From Gordionus sp. m RMFG-2023 (lineage: Eukaryota > Nematomorpha > Gordioida > Chordodea > Parachordodidae), in the NCBI RefSeq assembly GCF_954871325.1, contig NC_088778.1, positions 24,847,120 to 24,911,119 of the forward strand: a stretch of DNA of 64,000 nucleotides, in the 5' to 3' direction. This document shows positions 10,641 to 24,009 of this stretch, one piece after another. Position numbers and translations under genes: made by a program. Within the stretch, counting starts at the first letter, position 1; the number at the start of each line of letters is the position of its first letter. The notes below the pieces were generated by a model. That model was not told the origin of the DNA and made no database searches. It saw only the letters and a list, made by a program, of their open reading frames with translations.

Positions 10641-11212
10641 GTCAAATCTCGATGCTTAAAAAATCTATAAAGCTTGAATTCAAAAAAACATTTAAAGAAC
10701 TTGTCACAATTGGAAACCAAGTCCCATTTACGCATGTCGTGATTTCTTTAACCCGAAACCTTCGGGAGATTTTATTCTTATTTTCCTTCATAAATAACCA
10801 ACTCAGTGTTTTTGTGGTAAAGACAATGACATATATATGTCATTGGGTAAAGAATAATATGCGGGTATATTAAATGGTTTTGTTTAATATTTTAAACGAA
10901 TTTTTTTTAAATGTTCATTGTTCAAAAATAATAAAGAATAAATTTTTAAGAAAATTTTCCTTAAATTAGAATTGTTAAAAGATCTGATTAGGATCAATTT
11001 TTAACCCTTTCGCGCCCAGCGAGATCATTTGTCATCATTTTATTAATTAATTTTTGTATCTAAGAAACTAATAGGTTGGTAGTTAGAGATATTAATTTAT
11101 AAAATAATATTTATTATTTCGAATTTTATCATTAACCTGTCAAAATTATTATTTTATTAAGACAAAATACAAATATTTTTTGTTCATGGGAAATATTCCG
11201 GGCATGAAAGGG

Positions 11213-11387
11213 AAACGGGCCGATTAAGATTTTAGTCAAAATAATATTATATAGGCCTCGAGATTTGGGAAATAGAGCTACACCTTTCTGCCATCTATAA
11301 ATAAAATTCCAGTCTTACACAATATTATTGGTTAAAATCCTAATCGTGCTTATTTTAAAAATCGACTCAAATCGAACCGTTTAACAA
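11213..11387. repeat. Palindromic MITE family A, copy 3
   Basis: Arms GGCCGATTAAGATTTTAGTC and GGTTAAAATCCTAATCGTGC. The core CCTTTCTGCCATCTATAAAT is shared with copies at 26238 and 35575. It ends in CGAACCGTTTAACAAG. Confidence 0.75.
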
Positions 11388-12274
11388 GATTATATTGGAG
11401 GCTATAAAGCTTATTTAAAGTTAAATATATACTTCATTAACACAAAATAACATCAGGTGAGCCTCAATAGTAAATTAGAATGTGAATCCTAATATTTAAT
11501 TTAGAATGCCAACTAACCCCATTTCATTCGATAGATTGATTATTATTTAAAAATGCAAAGTATATAAAATAATTCCATTTTTTCTCACATGAAGGAGGAA
11601 AATTGTCATAATAACCATTTTGTTGATATCGAGTTTTGGACTAACATAGTTGAATTAGAAATACAACTCCTATCTATATTACTGTCAGCGTCCACTAATT
11701 TACATGACACATTTGACATTTTAAAATCGATGAATGTTCCCATGTATTTCAAAGTGGCGAAGATTAATAGGAAAAATCAATTTCCTAGCATATTTAAAAG
11801 AATATCATTACAATCTCATTTCAAAAAATAATATCTTTATGTAGAAAATATAATAATAAGAATGCGAAAAATATTAGTATATAGCGCTTCAATATGGTAA
11901 AACCCTTAAATATAAATATACTCAGTGGTGTCGCTAAATGGTGGGAGGGCGCAGGTGCTTGAGCCCTCTGGAAAATTTGAATAGCCCCCTGAAGCAAAAA
12001 AAAATTTTTTAATGGAATCTTAGCCCCTTGAACTAAAAATAAATTTTTTGATTGCCCATTGAAAGATTTCTTTTATAATTCTACTAAGTAAAATATAGAT
12101 TTAATTTTATTATTTAAAAATTATTTTGACTATCTAAATATTTATTAACTATTTAAAATATTAGATTAAATTAATACATATAAATTATATTTTCACTATA
12201 TCAGCTAGCAATCAAATTTTGTGTTAAAAATAGAATATCAATATCACTTACTAAATATTAATTTAGCATTTACA

Positions 12275-13376
12275 CATAGTTGTAGCCAAGATTTTCATAG
12301 GGGGGGGGGGGAATTGAAAAATTATTGGGGGCTTCGCCCTTAGACCCCATTTTAGACGGGCCTTCGGCCGGGTTACCTTAATCTAAAGCTATAATTTTAA
12401 TAAAAAAAATAAGCCTGGAAATATATTTTTATTAGTTTATATAAAATATAATAAATTAATTGTATATACATTTATATAATAGCATGGTAATAATTTATTC
12501 TAAACAAGTATAATTAATTTATAAAAAGTAAGTGGACATATAGTTGATATTCCTCTATTATATAGAATTAGTTACAAAATACTAGGTAAAATTTCACTTT
12601 CAGACATATTTGAGTTAGAGAATATATTACAGTTAATATTTTATCAAATTTTACTAATCAATGCTCTTAATAAAATATAGCAACAATATGCATTCAATTA
12701 TTTAACGCCATCTATTTATTTTATATTTAAATGATATTAAAAATTAGTCTTGTCTTTAAAAGATGTTTTTTGATGTCCTTATCAATATTTTTTAGTTTTC
12801 TGTAAAATATATAATTCTCTATATTGGTAAAAATTACTTGACTGTCATAAGATAATGGATAAAATTAGATATATTGTAAATCTACGACATTTAATATTCC
12901 ACTGTTTGTATTGTGCTTTAATTTTTTTATTTAATTTATGATTTAATTTTATCAATAGTTTTATAATTATATTTTACTTTTATTAAGATAAATAAATTAA
13001 AACTTTATAAAAAATTATATTTGATATATTATATTATTCAGTAATTTTAATAATAGATTTCACTTTTGTCTTAAAACTTATCTTTGGCTTATCTAATATT
13101 CCATTTCTTAAAAAACATTTTTGGTTCACTTTTTATGTATAAAAATAATTTTTTCCAATAATGTATAAATTATGATAAATAGTTTTATAAAAAAATATCA
13201 ACTTTTACATTCTTTCTTTCAAATTATTGTTTAAGATATATGCATACATTTTTGAGGGTCAGGGAGTGGAAGGATTAAAGGGGATATTTTTTATTAGCTT
13301 AAAATGATATTCACAAAAAGTTAAATATTTCTGAAGGGGGGGATTTCCCCTTGCCCCCCCCCCTCGCTACGCCTAT
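12275..13376. mobile_element. Non-autonomous hAT-like element, long form
   Basis: Left end CATAGTTGTAGCCAAGATTT, right end (reversed) ATAGGCGTAGCGAGGGGG. The ends have the CAnnG..GTAGCC look of many hAT termini, and both subterminal zones carry G-runs (12 G at 12300). Flanks CATTTACA and CATTAACA form an 8-bp target duplication with one mismatch, the size typical of hAT. There is no transposase ORF in the 1.1 kb. The right part (TTATTAGCTTAAAATGATAT) recurs in shorter copies at 38813-39157 and 40434-40767. Confidence 0.7.
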
Positions 13377-16300
13377 GCATTAACAGTTGAAGCTTAATTG
13401 ACTATTATTATTTAAATTATTTTATAACCCTAATTAAATTAAATAATCATTTATTAATTGTAAACGAAAAAATTTAATATTGTAATGACTAATCAACTAT
13501 ATATTTTTAATCATACCTATTCCTATAAATATTTTCAAGGTCCAAATAAGTATAATAAAAAGTAAGTAAGTAGACATATAGTTTGTAATCCTCTATTATA
13601 TACAGTTGTTTATAAAATATTAGATAAAATGCCACTTTTATAGACGTATTTGACAGTTATAATATATTACAGCTAATATTGTAATGAATTTTACTAATAA
13701 ATGCTGATTGATAATAAATATAGTAACTTTGAGTTATATTTTTAATACAAGTATATTTTTGATATTATTACAAACTACTATTATTTTAAGATATAATATA
13801 CCAAGGTGGTGCGACAATATATAAAATTCATATCATTCTGGTCCTTATTTTATAGTTAGAAAATGTTTCATTTCTAATATGGCATTGCCGTGTAAATAAT
13901 TCCAGGCTTCAATATATTTGCATAATTATTTTTTCCAAAGATTTTTAGTGTTTTTATTTTATCAATTTATCCAACATAATAAATTCTAATTTTAGTTTAC
14001 ATAGTGAGTGTCATGGCTATTACTAAATTAACCAGCATCTATTATTTGTGTTGCTATTTAATTTAAGATTATTACTATAACGGCTGAGAGCATATAATTG
14101 CATATTTTAGATAAACAATAATAGTCAACTGTGTAGTCGTTTATATATTATATATCATTTAAAATGGATGATAATCTTTTAGAAATTTAATATCTCACAA
14201 TAATTTTCTCGATTACTTATTTAGCTACCATCATGTCATCTAAAAGGAAGCTCTAACCACTTAATAGTTATATGATTTGGATTGGTCGTTTATACTCTCT
14301 TCTTCAAGAATTGTTGATTTGGTTTAGGTCTATAAATTTTTCCTTATTAGTCCCATTCTATAAATGTGTAAAATGGTAAAAAAGAGTTATATTAGTTTGA
14401 TAACCTTTTGTCAATGTAAGAAGCTAAGAATTATATTATTGCATTATGTGGTTTATAAAAACCATTATCAATTGAGGCATATGTATGATATAATTAATAT
14501 TTTTATCACTTGTAATTCTTTAGACGCAAAATTTATTTATATAAGCAATCGAAAATATTTTATACTGTAATAAATAAATTTTGTATTAAAAAATATTATT
14601 TTTAGAAATGTCTTGTATTGTTTTAGTTATTTATATGCTAGTTTTGTATGCATAATACAATAAATGAGAAAATTAAAATCATCGTCATCTTCAGATTTAT
14701 ATTAATTAATATTTTAAAGGCATTTCATAAAATAAAATATATTACTTCTCTTTTAACTATCTTTTATTTTTTCCGAAATCGGCAAAGTATGCCTTCTATA
14801 ATAGGGTATGCAAAGCTCTCATCTAGCAATAATAAATCTTTTGCCTCATAAATTACCCAGCGTCTACATGACAGGATTTTTACTGGATGTAAACTCCTCA
14901 AAAATCTATGCCTAACCTCCTAAAACATTCCTTCGCCCTCGGCGGGGATGTTTTCCCTTTATTAATTACATGTTTTTAATTATTCTGTTACTCCTTTCAT
15001 ACATGTTAAAAAGAATATATTAAATTATTTTAGCTCTACTATCAACTATTAAAATATTGTGAATATAAAAGAGTTATTTTTTAGATCATGAATTCAATTA
15101 AAAACCCTCTCATTTACAATGAATGCAAGCATATATTGTTTGGCATCAATATGAGTTTGCTGAGAATGTCTAACCCTTTTAAATGTAGCAAAAAGTTTTA
15201 TTTGGAAATATCAATGATTATTTGCAATATATAGATTTGGTCTATGATCAGCAATATCATTATATTATAATAGGTCTATAATAAAAGTAATAATTTTTAC
15301 ATCAATATATTTTGTCCTATTTCATCTAAAAATTTAATAGATAACCCCCCCCCCAATAAATTTAGCTTACCCCCCTTAAAGGCGTATACCCCCTACTCCC
15401 TTCCCCTTCAATAAAAATTGAATATAGACTGTTCCTACACCCTCCCCACCCTCCGTTCATGTAGCCACTGAAATTACCAAATAAATAGGTAAAAAATATA
15501 GCGAAAAGATTTTTTTAGCCAATAAAGGCAATTTCTCTAGATATTATGAAATTTCTATATCAATATCACCATGAGCTTTATTGCTTCATTCCCTTTAACA
15601 TTGCTGAAAAGAATATATAATATAATATAGAAATATTCCTGGCATGATATTTTAAAAAGTAAAATTTTTATAAATACAGATGTTATCATTCGGAGGCCAA
15701 TGTGGCTAAAATGCGGGGTACTAAAAATCTAAACCGTCAAGTTGTAAAGTATAAACGGTTATTATATATTTTTTAGAATTATTCTTTCATATCTTTTTCT
15801 TTTTTATTTCTTCCTTCTGTTTCCTTCTCTTTACTCCCCTAAAATCCATCTCCTGATTTCACTCAATGGGGAGTGAACAGCGATATCGACTAACGGGAGC
15901 TCTGGTGTTCAGATAATATGAGTAGTTAATTAGTCACAGAGTTTCAGTGCAAATAAAACCAAAATTATTGGACCATTTGTTTTACCTCATATCTCGGATC
16001 AAAGTGCATTTTTGCTGTCCTGTATGGACAATATAAAAATGTCTCAAGTTGGATGTCCTGACCAAACCGAAGTATCTGGCAACTATCTATCATTTTTTCA
16101 TAGTGGTTTTATATTATAGCTTTAGATATAAAAAGGGAAGCTTCGAATTGCATCAAATGATTAGTTGATATATATAATATAAAATTATAGTAGTTAGCAC
16201 ATCTTTTTCATTAAACACCTACAAACTGCTTTCTCGCGTGCCCACCATCTTGTTTCCCCAATTCTTTGAAACCTTTTTAATTTTTTTGACCAATAATCGG

Positions 16301-18680
16301 GTTATTCATACTTGCATTTGTCCAAACTTCCATTCTTTTATAAGATTCATTAAAAGTAGCCCAAGCCAACTAATAATCCAAATAGATTTTTAACTTGAAG
16401 ATTATCACATTTAAAATTATAAAAATGAAATATCATAGTGTATTAAATCATATTTCTAATTTAACAAATATGGTTCATTTTAGTTATAGGGATGGGATTT
16501 TAGATTTTCTGTATACTTAGTGCATATACAAAAATAATCCGACCATCCAATATTTTAAATCAGGCACATATAAATTCTAGGTTATCAATGTTTTGATTTA
16601 TTTCAAGACAATAATAATTTGAAAATATTTCCTATTTAAATTTATTTTGATTCCTCATTTTAAGAATTAATTAAAATATGGAAATGGTCTATTTTCGACT
16701 ATTCGGGTTTGTATCTTTAAATCTAAATTTTCTTTATAGCGCCTGTAGTGCAAACAATTCAGCCAGAATGTTTAAAAATTTATTTTGTATAAATAATACC
16801 AATTTTTTTTCCTCTCCCAAATTTTTGAAATATCTAGACCCGGTGGGACTTTTCCCCACTAGCCTTATTAGCCTGTCCGCCCCTGCCTATAAAATGGGTT
16901 GAACAATCGCCAAATAATTTATAATAAAAACCAGAGTCTCTGTAAAGAGAGCCTTTGGCATATGGGGTGTTATATTGAAACATTTATAAAATTTCAAAAA
17001 TCAATATTCATAATTTCATAAAAATTATAAAAGCCAAAGCCAATTGCCTTTTTCATAATTGTGAGGTGGTCAGAGCCAGTACTAAATATTCTAAAAATTT
17101 ATACAAAATAATAATTGGCAATTGTAAATTTTACTATATATTAATGAATAAGATATTGTAAATTAAATTGTGTACTTAATGAATTACAAGGAAAATGATG
17201 TCGCCATAATATATAAAATATTTATTGATATATATAGCGTTCTGTTGAATCCATTTCTGAACTGTGAACTTTGCTAAAATTATTTAATAGAGTAAGGTTT
17301 GAATTTTAATGCTCAGAAATATAACCAAAAATTTATATATCATTAGTTTGCGTATTATTAGTATTCTTATTAGGAAATGCCTAGCCAATAAATAAAAAAA
17401 TTTCTGATATCGACAATGTTTTGATGATAAATATTAAATATAGAAAGATATAATTATTTTAAAACATGCAGGGCATTATGAAATAAGTTCGTGTAGAAAT
17501 AAGTTCGTGTAATTACTAATCCCTTATTACTTTTTCTGTTTTTATTTAATATTAGTATGATATCCTACAATTTATAGTAAGTAAGTTACATGTATTTTGT
17601 GAAGCTGAATCCTCGATATACATAAGCTTTGCAAGCAAAATAACATACCTTATATTTATTTTATATCTTTAACAATGGCATTTATAATTCCATAATGATA
17701 ATGATTATAATCAATGTTAAAAGATAAAATATAAAAATCAATTAAATATTTTTATTTATAAAATTTAAGTTCCTTAAGAACCCCGCCTATGTCTTTGCAT
17801 TTCTTTAGTAATTTCAAAATTGATAATTAGTATTAGCAAAATAAGCTAACTATTAATAAGCAAAAAAAAATTATAAAAAGTTTAGATATAAAAAAATATA
17901 TTATAATTTTAAAAAATCAATTTAAAAATGGATAATTATATTTTTTGGCTTTTCTGGTATAATATTTATTTCTCATAAAAGTTAGAAAGCCTTAAAACTC
18001 AAAATAAGTTTTTTTTAATGATTTATCATCTTATTTTCTAACATTTTTATTTTTTATTAATATCCGTTTAAATTCAATATATAATATATTAAGGATTTAG
18101 TTTTATATAAATCCTCTAACACTGAATGCAATAAAAATTTAATATTATTATGTTTAATTATTTATTTAATTTTAAAATTATTTTTGGTTTTTCTTATTCT
18201 TTTTCTAAATAGTAAGAGAACAAAATAACAATAATGGTTTTAACTATAAAATTTAATAAAAGAATTTTTGATATGTTTGTATAACAGTGAATAAAATGTA
18301 AATGTTTTATACTACTAAAATAAAATATAAAAATTTTTAATTCTCCTATTTATTTCTTGACATAAAACAATATATATGTTAATATTTTTTTTTAAAGTTT
18401 AAAGAAATATTATTATTTGATATGTTTCTAATTTTTTTTTAATAAAATTTTATTTATAAAATTAATGTTTTCAATAAAAGCAATTTCAATATTTTTTATT
18501 ATAATTAACACAGTCCTATATGACCGTAATTATATATCTATCACCTTAAACTATAAAAATAATTATAAAAAGTATATAAATTTTATACTTATATTATATT
18601 TTAATTAACAAAGTTGCTAAAAATGACATAATAATTTATTTTTTAGCTTTATTTCCACATTTATACTTCAACACTAAAAA
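13377..18680. other. AT-rich intergenic DNA, no gene seen
   Basis: No exon-like or family-recognisable coding sequence was found on either strand. Notable details are a poly-C zone at 15346-15355 followed by C-rich steps up to a terminus TGTAGCCACTG near 15464 (another hAT-like end on the minus strand), and a short less AT-rich patch near 15680-16080 with no open frame. Open frames here are short and Lys/Ile/Phe-rich, as expected by chance. Confidence 0.6.
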
Positions 18681-18684
18681 ATTA

Positions 18685-19640
18685 TTATAAGATAAATCTG
18701 ATTAGAAATGTATAAATACAGAATTTATGTTTAAAAAAAAAATTGCTTATATACAAAAAAAACATATCCAAAATAAAAAATAAAGATGAAATATAAGCGT
18801 AAAATGAGAAGAATAAGGAATGAAAAGTAAGTCTAGTGAAGATCTGTAGAGAGAAGACTTCCTTGAAGCTTTGATAATTTGCATGAAGGATAGCTATGGC
18901 CAACCTTTGTCTGAGGAAGAAACCTTCTGGACGCCAATAAGCTTATATATTAAAGTTAATCTTTACCAATATTTAAATTCTAAAATTAATAGATTTTCTA
19001 TATTTATATCATCTGAATAAAATTTAGTTAAATATTTAATTTTTTCAATATCAAGATTTAAGTATCCTCAGAAGGATTTATAAAAACTTATCACTTTATA
19101 TTTTTAAATTCTCTAGAGATATGGTTAAGACCTCTTTGCCTTAAAGAAAGATTTTGCCTTTTCCCAAAGTAACAGAAGGTTTATACAACAACTAATAGGA
19201 AAAATATATTATCGTCAGATATGTGGGAATATTTTAAACCTTTCTATCTCCCAGGAATTCCAAGTAGATCGTAGTTGCTATGAGAGGGGGGGGGCAAAAA
19301 TGTCCATTCAAATGAAGTCCCAATATACATGTTTCCATAAGGTCTAATGTTATTAATAATTGAAGAATCATGCGGTTCAAGCTGTGTTGGAATATTAGCT
19401 CCATAGTGCTTTCTGGATAATTTTATCTTCCATTATTATTAAAAAGACTATCCTGCTTTGCCCCATAGCGTAGGCGTTTGAGATATTTCAGCCCTTATCC
19501 TAACTGCCCCTGCATATCGAAATTCTGCGTCTGTCAGAAGTGATCTTATTATTTTGGTTGGAGAGCCTTCTAGCTATTTATAACCGGTCTTGTCCAAACC
19601 AATAAACGAAGGTTAGATAAGCCAAAATTTTCTTGTTAAT
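18685..19640 (-). other. Unrecognised coding-like island
   Basis: Base composition is visibly more balanced than its surroundings. On the minus strand, open stretches of 25-40 codons with ordinary residue mix occur between about 19640 and 19240 (for example KHYGANIPTQLEPHDSSIIN, and DAEFRYAGAVRIRAE) and again near 18940-18840 (LAIAILHANYQSFKEVFSLQ). Stops interrupt them and no family was recognised. It could be an old gene or an old mobile element. Confidence 0.3.
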
Positions 19641-21621
19641 AATTTCTTTGGTTAAATCACTCAAAGTCACTAATAAAGCACAAAATATATAAATCCTATC
19701 ATTAGTATACTTTCAATTATTAGGCCAACTAAACGGCGATAATGATAAAAATTAAAATAAAAATAATTTGGGGAACATAGAAAATATGAAAATTCCGTAA
19801 AGGGAATTTTCGGGCGAAGCCCCAAAAAATCTAGTAATCCGCCCTCCCTTTTTGATAAGTCCTATAAGTCACTATCACTAAAATTGAAAATTAACATGTA
19901 AATTCTAAATATAGAATTAAATATATATGTTAGTTAATATTAATAAATGAATATTCACCCCCCCCCCCCTCACTTTAAAGAACATTTCGTTAAATTTATA
20001 TATGTATCATTTTTTTAAATTACTTTACTAAGCTTTTTAAAAAATCTCATAAATTTCAAAATAACCAAGTAAATAGATGTAGTAAAGTTATATAAATTAA
20101 TCAAAAAAATTGGAAATATAGATTTAATGATAATATCGAGTCTCAATATCAAAATAAGATTGGTTATATTAACAAAAATATATTCGCAAAAATATTAATT
20201 TATTTTAAAGTATACCAATAAATCAAAATTATTCAGGCATTTTTTTAAGTGAAACAAAAAATTTAAAGACTTGACAATTCCAGAAATTTCATAAAAATAA
20301 AAAAATTCTAATAAAAATTTCCAATAAAAATGTAAAAATTTTTAACAATATCTTTTTTAAATATAATATATATTATATACATCAAAAATATAATGCATAA
20401 TGAATGAAAATGTCTATAAATAATTGTCTAAAATGGAGATGTTGCTGTCATAGTTAATATTGTTTTAAGTGGTATTTTTATTAATGTGTTATAAAATGGC
20501 TATAATAAACCAATCAATCTTTAATAATCATTGGCGGCGGACACTCCTAAATACCATACGCTTCTGGGGGAGGCGATTAATTTCGGAAGATGCCGAGAGC
20601 TAAAATTTTGCAGAGGGGTCCATAAGAATTGCAATTCGGAGGGGGGGTCCAAAAAAGAATCTTGGAATTGCCAGTGAGTGAGTTATAAAGCTATTTAAAT
20701 TTAATATTAAAATCAAAATAACTATAAAAGTTATAATAGAAGTTTCTTATCTATTTGTCAATAAAATATATTGCAAATTAAAGGGGAATTTTTTTCTTTA
20801 AAAATAAAATGAAATATATTTAATCAAAAAAACCGTTGCTTTAGATTTTGTAACATAATTTACTACTGGGGTTTTCTTTAATAATTGTACACTATTTGAT
20901 AATAATCAGATATGATGATTTGATTGACATAAATGGGCCCATGTGTTATGCCCGATGGACCACGCCTTTGATAAATGATGAAACAAAAAAAATAGCAATA
21001 AATATTTGATTTATAATATAAAATTTACACAGATGATATAATTGGGTTTAGGCCTTCATTCGATATATTATTTATGGTATTTATATTTAAGATTAATATT
21101 TATAATCTAAACTAAAAAATAGTAAAATAAATTTGTTAATTTTAGGATATAAAAGCACATTTTTTTAGGCATAAAATGATAATAAGTTGAATTACGATTT
21201 TTCGTCGATAGGCGTTATATTGGAAGTAACGCAGATGCTTACATTTAAAATACTAAATAAAAATAATAGTATTTTTGAATATTAAAGTATTTAATTTGTA
21301 TTTTAAATACTAAAGATATTTATTATGATTTCACGATTTCTAGATGAATACATATATCTTTTTATTTTTATTTTTATTATAAATTGAAATATTCGAAATC
21401 CACATGTATTAATTTATAAATATTAAATCTGTAATGAGTTAGCGAAAAAAATAACATTTTATATTTTAAATCCTATTTTATTTTAAGAAATATATACGAG
21501 TATCCGAAAACAAAAATAGTGTTTTAAAGTATAAAGTCCGACCTGGGTATTTAAAAAAAAACTAATTTAGTCCAGAAATTTAAAATTGTTTAGTTAAAAA
21601 AATTATGATACTGCCATGCCC

Positions 21622-21815
21622 AGTGTTGTTAAACGGCTCGATTTTTAAAACGACCACAATATTTTAGCCAAAAATATTACACAAACCTTGAAATTTTGCT
21701 CATAGATAGCCTAAAGGAATGGACATCTATTAAGGAAATTTAGAAGTTTGCATAACATTTTATGGCTAAAATATTGGGTTAGCCATTTTTAAAAATCGAG
21801 CCATTTAACAACACT
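21622..21815. repeat. Palindromic MITE family A, copy 4 (clearest ends)
   Basis: Begins AGTGTTGTTAAACGGCTCGA and ends, reversed, AGTGTTGTTAAATGGCTCGA, followed by AAAATCGAG-type subterminal sequence. It is about 194 bp and a hairpin over most of its length. It best defines the family termini. Confidence 0.85.
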
Positions 21816-22880
21816 AGCTCGGGTCAGGTCGGGTCTGCATCTGATGTATAAAGTTCTGATCATTTAAGAAGAAAAGAAAAAGGGATCAAACAAATTCTGA
21901 ATCTAGAATTCCTCAATGGTGTCGCTATTGCTAATAAATGGCGAAAATAACATTTTAAAAAATAAAATGGTAGGGTGGAGAGGGGGTGATATTATACTAA
22001 ATGACAATTTAAAATTTTTTTATTCTAATATTTTATTATAAGTAACGTATAATGAATTAATACATTTTTTTAAAAAAATTATTGGTTTCTTTTATTTTAA
22101 GCTTCAATGAATCTTTATTTTATTTTTTTTAAACTCTTTTGATGTTCGTTTAAAAAAAAATAAAATACATTATTATATAAGCAAAATAAAACCCACTCTT
22201 CATAAGTAGGTTTATTTTTTTTAAAATAATAAATATAATTTTCAAATTTTTTTTTTTATAAATTTTTGATTGAATAAGTTTCTTTTTAAAAATTCCCGAG
22301 TGAATTTTTTGAATAAATCATTCAATTGAATAAAAAAAATAAAATAATTTGATGTTTTTTTATAAAATAAAAAATAAAAGTCGGGAAAAAAATTGTCAAA
22401 AACTACTAAATATAAAGAGAGAGAGAATAAATACAAACATATTTTATCATATATTTAAAAAATATATATTTTAAAATGTATAATTTTAAAATCAATAAAT
22501 AATTTAAAAAAACATGATTAATTAAAATTGATTCAATTATAGAGCAGGGGAGAGGATAGAGAGGAAAAGAAATGAGAAGTAAAAAGAAAGTAATGGAAAA
22601 AAATAATAAAAATTGGAAAAAAATAAAATAAAATTAATTTCATTAAATATTCAAAAATCAAAACATTTTTTAGTTTTATTCCTCATACAAAATAATAATA
22701 AAATCATATTTTAAAAATTATGAATTTTAAATATATTTACACAATAATTAAATTAACGTTCAGTTGGATGGTTTAAAAAAAATTTTTTTTTTTAATAGTC
22801 TTAAAGATGTTAAAAGACTTTTGCGCATTTAAATTATTATGGTTATTAATTTTAAATAATTATTGCTACTCGATATATAA

Positions 22881-23135
22881 TTGTTATTAATCTGTATTAT
22901 GTATGTTATAGCAAACCCAACTAGAACGTATGTTTTATATATATATTATATCAAAGATAATGAAATAAAAAGTATTCCGTTTATCGAGCGAGGAGACGAG
23001 AGGAACGATTACCTGAACAATAGAATAGATCTGCCATCAGGACGGTATATACAATATTTGTACATAGTTTGCAATGCAAGGAGTGGAAACATTTTGAGTC
23101 AAAAGGAGTTTGACATATATAGTTATCGCAACTAA
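22881..23135 (+). other. Open frame of 84 codons, function unknown
   Basis: Encodes MLLICIMYVIANPTRTYVLY, then IERGDERNDYLNNRIDLPSG and RYIQYLYIVCNARSGN. The residue mix is more protein-like than other chance frames here and the local AT content is lower, but there is no recognised domain, no partner exon and no splice context. The flanking 23.1-25.1 kb is also less AT-rich and stop-ridden. This is a weak candidate for a real exon or a decayed element. Confidence 0.2.
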
Positions 23136-23989
23136 ACCTGAGTATGATAGCGTGATGAAGCTCGTCGTTTGTCAATAAAAGTTAGGATTACTTGAAATGA
23201 TAGCTTTTAGAAATTTATTTAGCCTATCCAGAGAAATTTGAAAAGAGAAGGGAATGTTCCACAGGTTGGCATTTTGATTTAAGAAATGGGACAAAGTTGT
23301 TTCCAACCAAAAATAAATCCAGCTGAAAGAGGGCATAAGGAAAAAGACTTCTAAAAATCCAAGGATTGATGGAATAGAGGATAGTGTGTCGTTAACTTGC
23401 TGATGATTGAGTTACATGATAAACGCGAAAATATGCACCCCTCAAATAAAATTGATTATGCTTTCGGTCAAAAAGTTTATCCCATGCTCACCAGTAGCAA
23501 GGATGACAGTATATTGAAGAATACGTGTCAATCGTAGGGTATAAGGAATCTTAAGAAAGTAATTCTTCAACAGAAGAAACCTAGTGTGCAGGGAGATGTA
23601 ATAAGATCTTAGGCATATGTTTAAGATTCTTTATAGTGAGATAAAAAATCGAGAGGATGTCTTTATTGACCAAGGGAGGCCCTAGTGTGAAGCACAATTT
23701 CTGAGTACGCTTAAACCTAACATCATTTTGAACACTGCTGTTTAGAAGACAGTACTCACTCTTAAAAGAATTTAATGGTTTTGCTTTTGGTATAATATTT
23801 TTTTAATGTATATTCTACCTTCCCTTTATGATATGAATAGTTCTTTAAAATTTACGATGCCCGCCTCACCCCTTTACACTTTTTGAACTAATAAACCTCA
23901 ATTGAAAGCTGACTAAGAAGAAACAAATTGAACACGATTTTGTTTTTATATCATTATGGACTGTATACTAATATAAATCTCTATTTTCG

Positions 23990-24009
23990 TACCTCCCGGT
24001 CTCCCCTAT
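23990..24009. repeat. Isolated pogo-type terminal repeat
   Basis: CCTCCCGGTCTCCCC followed by TA matches the right end of the pogo-like copies at 30276-30290 and 35136-35150 (CCCCGGTCTCCCC, CCTGGTCTCCCC, each followed by TA). No transposase remains beside it, so it is probably a relic or a deletion derivative. Confidence 0.4.

Larger units (their letters stand above)
10167..12274. other. CHERP upstream region, no gene seen
   Basis: Contains the CHERP 5' leader and presumably its promoter, but no TATA box or initiator could be singled out in such AT-rich DNA. It also holds a half copy (10567-10640) and a full copy (11213-11387) of palindromic family A, and a hAT-like terminus CAGTGGTGTCGCTAAATGG at about 11923. 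An 80-codon open frame at 11589-11831 (+) has no recognisable family and is not called. Confidence 0.6.

Noticed and set aside
11589-11831. 80-codon plus-strand frame MKEENCHNNHFVDIEFW onward
   Set aside because: No family, no splice partners and no conservation evidence, so chance length in this window is plausible.
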